Shown here: one piece after another, positions 58,037-64,000 of the stretch
Position numbering within the stretch: position 1 is the stretch's first letter
How the letters are laid out: every line of letters starts with the position of its first letter
Assembly: GCA_015039315.1 (NCBI GenBank)
Contig: WIDE01000063.1
Span: forward strand, 5,326-69,325
Length of the DNA: 64,000 nt
Direction of reading: 5' to 3'
From: Clavulina sp. PMI_390
Lineage: Eukaryota; Basidiomycota; Agaricomycetes; Cantharellales; Hydnaceae
Program-made: the position numbers and the translations under genes
The notes under the pieces: model-generated
The model's database searches: none
Seen by the model: the letters and a program-made list of their open reading frames with translations, nothing else
What the model was told of the DNA's origin: nothing

Positions 58037-59775
58037 ATGTCGTTCCGGAAATCGAGTGTTGTCATCATCGACTGTGGGAGACGCGTTGTGCGTGGAGGGC
58101 GCGGTGTTGGAGAGGAGCTGTTGGCTGCTCCTTCGATCGTAAGGCTTTTTTCAAATAATACACCCCTTACATATGCCGCAACTCATACCTCCTCTCAGGA
58201 AATACAAGCGCGCGTCGGTTTGCGCCGAAGTATCATGAACTTGGATGCAGAGTCATCATCGACTCGCTTTAGAGGCCATCATTTCCTTGTCGGCGCTGCT
58301 TTGGATCAAGCTGAAGCCGCAGGAGAAGATCTTGAGATCTTTTGGCCCTTTGAAGACCCCCAGATCCAACTCTGGGATCAGGTAGAAGCCATCTGGTGCG
58401 TTTCACATATAACCATGCATCCTGCACCATCGTGTTGAGGCAAATCCATAGGAGACATATACTCTTCACCTCTATGCAGCTCCGAAGGACTCAGAACGAG
58501 TACCCTCTCCTGCTCTCCCTTCCCCCACTCATGTCTCGCACAACTCATGAGCGTATCGCACAGATATGTTTCGAGCACCTGAACGTTGCCGGCCTCTCCA
58601 TATTCGAACGGCCCCTCATGCAACTTTTTTCCGCTAATGCTGTGTCAGGCGTCGTCATCGATATCTCTCATAACTACACCGACATCGCTGCTATCGTTGA
58701 TAGCGAGGTCCAAAAAGCGAGTGTCACTAGCGTACCAATCGGCTTGGGCACATGCGAGATGTACCTCGCACATACTTTCAAGCGTAATGCAGCGATCTTG
58801 AAGGAGCTAAACTCACCCGAACCTCTTAGCGCTGAAGATCTCGATCTGGCGCTGTTAGAAGTGGTGCGGATAGCATGGGCCGAGGGACGGATCCAGGTTC
58901 CTCATGTCGAAGGATCTGCCCCACCTCCACCCGCCGAAGAAGAGTCCGCAGGTATCGAAGATATCGCTGCAATCATGGTCTCAGGGAAAGAGAAAGCTAT
59001 CATTGAAGCTGCAGCAAAAAAGAAGACCACTGCTCAAGAGAAGAAAGCAGCTGCCTCTGCAGCAGAAAAGGAGCGCCAAGCGCTTGACCTGATCGACATC
59101 GAGTTCGACTTTACTCCCAAAGGTGGTGAAGAACGGTCGTACAAGGTCACATTGGGCAAGGAGCGACACCAGCTTTGGGAACCGCTATTCGATCCGACGC
59201 TCTTGTCTCGCTTGGGACCTGCCTTGCCAGAGGAACTCAAAACCCAGCTAGAAGACAAGCCTCTTGGTGTGCAGGAGGCAGTGAGGGGATCGGTACAATC
59301 CCTTGAGGGGAAAGATCGAGCTGCCGCATGGGACGGTATTTTCTTAACGGGCGACAGCTCCATGAAGAGTATGTCACCATTTACCCATACTACCATCCAC
59401 GCACTCCTACTGATATGGACTTTCTCCTTCTTAGACTTGGAACCGGCATTCCTCTCTCGTCTCAACCCCTACCTCACCCGTGACCCCGAAAACGGAACTC
59501 AATCCCAGCCAATCGCCACTCGTATGCTCAAACTTCCTGAGTATTTCGCCGAGTATCGTGACAAGGGGTCGGAAATAGCCTCCTTCCTGGGTGCATGTAT
59601 CGTAGCAAAGGTCCGTCAACTTCGAACTTCACTCATCTAGCCCATGGCTGTACTGATGAATCCTCTTCTCCTTTAGCTAACGTTTACAGACACGATTGGT
59701 GGCGGTAAGGCCTTCATTACCAAAACGGAGTATGGCGAGAAAGGGCCGACCGCTATTCGTGATATCCTCCCATGA
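58037..59775 (+). CDS. Actin-related protein Arp9-like (SWI/SNF and RSC remodeller subunit)
   Basis: Arp9 forms a pair with a second ARP on the helicase subunit of SWI/SNF-type chromatin remodellers. The N-terminus MSFRKSSVVIIDCGRRVVRG corresponds to the first actin phosphate-binding strand turn, but with the glycines of actin replaced, as expected for a non-ATPase ARP. Exon 2 continues EIQARVGLRRS. Further exons give FWPFEDPQIQLWDQVEAIWR and NEYPLLLSLPPLMSRTTHER (actin-like LLTE region). Then come SGVVIDISHNYTDIAAIVD (second phosphate loop), a charged insert rich in Lys/Ala/Glu, ATRMLKLPEYFAEYRDKGSE and ASFLGACIVAK. The last exon ends at TGA 59773-59775. The insert is typical of fungal Arp9. 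Confidence 0.85.
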
Positions 59776-59960
59776 AGTTTCTTCCGGAGATGTCTATATT
59801 ACCTTCGCTGGTCAAAATTGCATTATCGCTTTGTAATGTATAGATGAGTAAAAGTCCACGTCAAATGGCAGTAGATAATCGAGTGCCCATTAACACTGTG
59901 GGAAGCAGATAAATTCCAGACATCCTCGGCGAGCTTTGGCATTAAGCGAAGCTTCTACTT

Positions 59961-62182
59961 CTACTTCTTTTTCTTTGCTTTCTTCTTGCCTGCTCCAGTT
60001 CTGGATGACTCCACTCCATCCCCGGGATCAGGTTGAGGTGAGGCAGAAGGTGCAACTTGGACTGAACCTCCCGCCGCCTCACCGAGTATGGTATCCCCTC
60101 CCGCAGCCGCAGCCTCGCCGATCTTGTCCCTCGCTTCCATATAGAACATCAAATCCCGCATCTGATCGCGCAGCTCCGCAATCTCGCGCTGCATCGCCTG
60201 CCTCTCCTCATCTGCCTTGACATTCTTTGCTTTGAGGGAAGCGATCGTCTCCATCAGACCCTGGCTCACTGCGCGTTCATCCTTCAAGTCCTTCTCGAAC
60301 CGCCGGGCCATAGTCGTCGAGCGCTCGGCTCGCAGCTCCGCCTTCGCACTGCGCTCTTCGAGTGCGCGTTGGTTCTCCTGCTCTCTTGCCGCGGCGGCGG
60401 CCGAGGCGCGCGCCTCCGCATCCTCAATCCGACTTCTTGCTTCCGCGAGCTCTGATTGAAGTTTTGATGCGGCGTCTTCGTAGTACGCGCGCTGCGAGTC
60501 CAGTTGGGACGTAAGGAGGTACGAGTACTCGATCCCTATTGCCTCCACTTTCTCGGCTGTAAGTGCGTCTGCTGCGCTCGGGCCCATGCGACCAGCCCCA
60601 AGTGCTGCAGAAGGTGAAGATGAGGAGGGGGTGAGAGAAGTGAATGAAGGTGTGAGGGCCGAAGCGCTCGGTAGCTCAACGAGCTTGCCATCAGCACGAT
60701 TCTATGAGGTAACAACGCATAAGAAATACAGCAATCTGGAAGGAGGAGTAAAACACCACTAACTTGAATAAGCCGATGCACGTATCCGTCCCCAGCATAA
60801 TCCCATACTCGTTGCGTTTCAAGTTCAAGAGCATACAGATGACTTGTCTGAGTATAATGTTGGTGCGCGTGAGCTCGACCGTACCGGCCACAACCAACAT
60901 TTCCGCATATGAGACAGATCCAGAGGTTTGTTGTGCTAGCGCAAGAGGTACAGGTTGAGAGATCGGTGGTAGAGAACGGTATCGAATTATGTCGGGAGGT
61001 TGCAGGGCGAGACGTGGAGGGACTTGATCGCGGGTGAGATGTTAACAAAGCTTGGGAATATCGACACACGGGACAGCTGAAAGGGAGGAAGAGTCGAGAG
61101 AGTTAGTTAATCTAAAAGCTATGGCAGTGGATGCTCCTCACCGACTATCTCCCCACTTGCTCAGACATTGACAGTGAAATGAATGAGAGCAAGGGACAGT
61201 AACGAGGCCAGTAACAGCAGAGTCCATCCGTTCAAGGCAGACAGGACATGTGGGCAACTCGTATACCTCCGTTAAGCCTTTGGTTGGAGTTTGCAATAGA
61301 CCACTGGTTGCGTTGTCCACGGTATTGACCGTCACAGAAGTTATACGGACAACATGACAGGTTTCAGGCTACAAAAAACGATTCGTTGGCGCCAGAATAC
61401 GGCCTAGGAGCGCTACAACCTACCTCAATAGAGTTGAATTCCCGACCATTGTACGCCTGAGCGAATTCTTCCGCATCGTCCCGAGTACGAAATTTAAGCA
61501 ATGCCACAGAGCGATTGTCTGATGCGTCCCTACGTGTGAGGAGATTAGCGAGAGTCAATAAGGTAGTTTCCATCCAAGATAATTACACACCTGACTAATC
61601 GCAAGTGAGCAAGCCCTGCTTCTGCGGGGGCTACATAGCTAAGGAAATCTGCTGGGGTCATATAAGTTGGCACCGCTAGCACTGCGAGCATAGTTCCATC
61701 CCCTTGTGGAATTGTTGCGGTGTCGGCAGTTTCTACCTGAGCATTTTCTCGAAAGAGTCGGATCGTTCCTTCACCAAGAGTTGCAGTGCCGAACGAGATA
61801 TTCGCGGACGCGGACTTTGTTGCTGGGAGAAAATATGCGCTGAGTGCGTCTGCTATCACGTATAGAACGGATGATGCAGTCGTTAGTCGAGTAGAATGTA
61901 GAATCAAAGTGGCATGCACGGACTTGAGGAAGGGGATGCTTTGACCGTAGAGGTGCTCGCTTGATTGGGTCCAGACATAGCGCGTAACCGTGTTATTTCC
62001 TCAAAATCGACCCAGTCGACAGTTATCGGGCCAAAGCGATAGTCCTGTGATGAAGGACGGCTGACAGACTTGCGTCGTAGGTCGATCCGCGTTGGACCCT
62101 CAAAGGCTCTTAGCTCTCCAAATATATCGGAAGGAACAGATCGACGACCAGTTACTCCAAAAGCAATTCTGTATCCTCTCAT
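59961..62182 (-). CDS. BRAP2/Etp1-like RING-H2, UBP zinc-finger E3 ligase
   Basis: BRAP2 proteins are ubiquitin ligases; yeast Etp1 acts in ethanol response and human BRAP2 in Ras-MAPK signalling and cytoplasmic retention. The N-terminus reads [12 protein letters not shown] and [15 protein letters not shown]. An RRM-like BRAP domain follows ([38 protein letters not shown]). The RING-H2 has [23 protein letters not shown] and CPVCRYSQ. The UBP zinc finger has [20 protein letters not shown] and [14 protein letters not shown] coiled coil of about 180 residues ([20 protein letters not shown]) ends in a Lys-rich tail, KKKAKKKK, at 59961. An upstream in-frame ATG exists at 62302, but the 62182 start gives the family-like N-terminus. 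It is divergent from the RabGAP gene (170 bp). Confidence 0.88.
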
Positions 62183-62352
62183 CAAGTTCAAAATGGCACT
62201 TGCAGCATCGAGAGAGGGAGAATGAAAGCTGTGTTGGATGTTGTGACGCCCGAAGTCGTGACAAGCGGGATGTGCCACACCAGCGCTTCGGGCACCGTTC
62301 ATCGGGCCAACTTGAACGCGGTTCGTCGTTGTTGTTGTCGTCGCTGACGACC

Positions 62353-64000
62353 ATGACGACTATAACATCGCTCAGAAAGCATCGCGAACCCACTCCTCAC
62401 GACAATCTACGTGCCCTGTTCTCGGTGCCCGACGATGCACCGTACCAGCAGGAAATCACTGCGGTCCTTACTCTCGAGGGGCAGGAGGAATCATATGTGT
62501 GTACCGTTCTTTGACGTGGATAGCGTGGCATTCAGCTTACACCATATGTGTTGAATAAAGGCCGGGAAGCTGTATGTCTTTGCTCCATACCTCTGTTTCC
62601 TCTCCCTGGACAAGAAGTCTGTGCAATTCACGATCCCACTGAGCACTGTTCGGCGTGTCGAGCGACTGAACTCTCGGGCTGGAGTATACGCCTTGAGCCT
62701 GGTGACTTGGCATAACCTCAAGATCGTAAGTGCTGCGTTCGTGCGCCTATACCACCTCGTTAACTCTCAGGACACCTTGACCTCCTCCTCAGGTTGTGCA
62801 ACTAACATCTCTCCGCCCGGCTGCAGATGCATTCAGTGGACATCTTCGAGACTCCCTCAAGTCCCAACTGGAACTGGGACGCATGAAGGCTGTCAAGCCA
62901 TTTTCGAGGACATTATATTCCGAAGCTATCATTCCGATCGGAGGCACAGCCGCTACCGACAAGGAGAGAGAAGACGGCAGTGTCATAAAGGATCCAGACG
63001 CCCCCGAAGATGGAAATGCTATTCAAGGAGAATATTTGGGTGGGTTGGGCTTCACATTCAAATTCCCAGGAGATGCGAAGAAGTACGTTCACAGTTGCGC
63101 TGCTTTCTGCTTTGTTCTGACCATTTCATGCTTCAGGCTACGTGAAGCGTCTAAAATTAAACTTTGGACGAATTACATGCGAGGTACGAGCCCCCCTTGA
63201 TACATGCACGGCGATTACTGAAACACTCTTTAGCACATGGCAGACACCTTACCCTTCTGCGGTATCCCCAAGCGACCCGTTTGATCCAGGTTGGCTTGCC
63301 GAATCGACTACGTGGAGAGCTCTGGGAGACACTCTCCGGCTCTCTCTACCTTCGGTTCGAGAATCCAGGACTTTACCAAAAGCTTCTCGACGATAATGCC
63401 GGCAAGGTTACCACAAGTACAGAAGAGATAGAGAAGGATCTCAACCGAAGTCTTCCGGAGTACGCAGCGTATCAAACGCCTCAAGGTATTGGTGCGCTGC
63501 GGCGGGTGCTCACTGCGTATAGCTGGAAGAACCCGGAGGTTGGCTACTGCCAGGTATGCTTCAGATTCGTGCTATGTTCCCCTATCTCTAATCACTTGAT
63601 TTGATGCTAGGCAATGAATATCCTAGTTGCAGCCATTCTGATGTTCGTCTCCTTCCTGATGATCGGAAGTTGTCTTGTTTGTTCTTACTTTCCGTCGTCA
63701 CAGCTTCATGTCCGAGGAGCAGGCTTTCTGGCTCCTGGAAGTGCTTTGTGATAGACTTCTGCCTGGATATTATGTGTGAGTGCTGTCCGACTTCGTTATG
63801 GATGCCGAGGCTGATTTCGCTGGGCAGACCGAGCATGTACGGCACTCTGCTCGATCAACGAGTCTTTGAATCACTCGTCCACAAATGCCTCCCGATCATC
63901 CACGACCGCTTCCACGAAATTGATGTACAGCTTTCTGTTGCATCTCTACCTTGGTTCCTCAGTTTGTGAGTGCTACGATCAAATCAGTCGCCATCATCAC
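62353..64000 (+). CDS. GRAM-TBC domain RabGAP, Gyp2/Mdr1-like (3' end beyond the window)
   Basis: TBC proteins accelerate GTP hydrolysis by Rab GTPases; yeast Gyp2 acts on Ypt6. The GRAM-like N-terminus includes [36 protein letters not shown] and [19 protein letters not shown]. The TBC domain begins [20 protein letters not shown]. It has the arginine finger in [11 protein letters not shown] and the glutamine finger in [17 protein letters not shown]. Exons after 63708 continue [39 protein letters not shown] and [14 protein letters not shown]. Both catalytic fingers are present. The frame is open at the last visible exon (to about 63967) and the gene runs off the right edge, so any C-terminal EF-hand region is not visible. 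Confidence 0.9.

Overview
The window is nuclear DNA of a filamentous basidiomycete, most likely a wood- or litter-decaying agaricomycete. Genes are dense and cut by many short GT-AG introns of about 50-65 nt. Housekeeping genes are arranged in close divergent pairs, and there is a lignocellulose-attack locus of AA9 polysaccharide monooxygenases with fungal CBM1 cellulose-binding modules. A 534-base run of N shows a draft assembly. No operons, CRISPR arrays or convincing tRNA or rRNA genes were seen.

Left arm, 1-18.6 kb. A LINE reverse-transcriptase tail and an inverted-repeat element lie in a gene-poor 2.8 kb. Then follow a small secreted protein, a type II membrane dipeptidyl aminopeptidase (S9B), a METTL13/EEF1AKMT4-like methyltransferase, a CE16/GDSL acetyl esterase with a predicted 4-nt microexon, a mitochondrial TPR protein, a LENG8/Thp3-like SAC3/GANP protein and the cytoplasmic dynein intermediate chain.

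Centre, 18.6-39.5 kb. Five AA9-CBM1 genes stand head to tail on the plus strand. One is interrupted by the assembly gap. All five share a promoter box about 75-85 bp before the start codon, and copies 2-5 also share several hundred bases of flanking DNA. Antisense GH16 sequences lie behind copies 3, 4 and 5 (two relics and one nearly complete but damaged copy), so the duplicated unit was probably AA9 plus a convergent GH16. A 933-bp element with perfect 23-bp inverted repeats and TA flanks sits upstream of copy 5. In all five AA9 genes the reading frame between catalytic domain and linker can be kept only by a one-nucleotide exon inside a conserved AG-N-GT site; this is the most striking observation here.

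Right arm, 39.7-64 kb. Conserved cellular genes: RTC4-domain protein, App1 phosphatidate phosphatase, a large unknown protein, a PX-BAR sorting nexin (Snx41/Atg20 type), a Thr-rich small protein, exosome subunit Rrp4, lanosterol synthase, actin-related protein Arp9, a BRAP2/Etp1-like RING ligase and a GRAM-TBC RabGAP running off the right edge. Six pairs across the window start back to back with 123-391 bp between start codons. Secreted enzymes in the window (AA9, CE16, GH16) fit plant-wall and glucan attack; the rest is housekeeping. Exon boundaries were read by eye from splice signals and frame continuity, so they are predictions.
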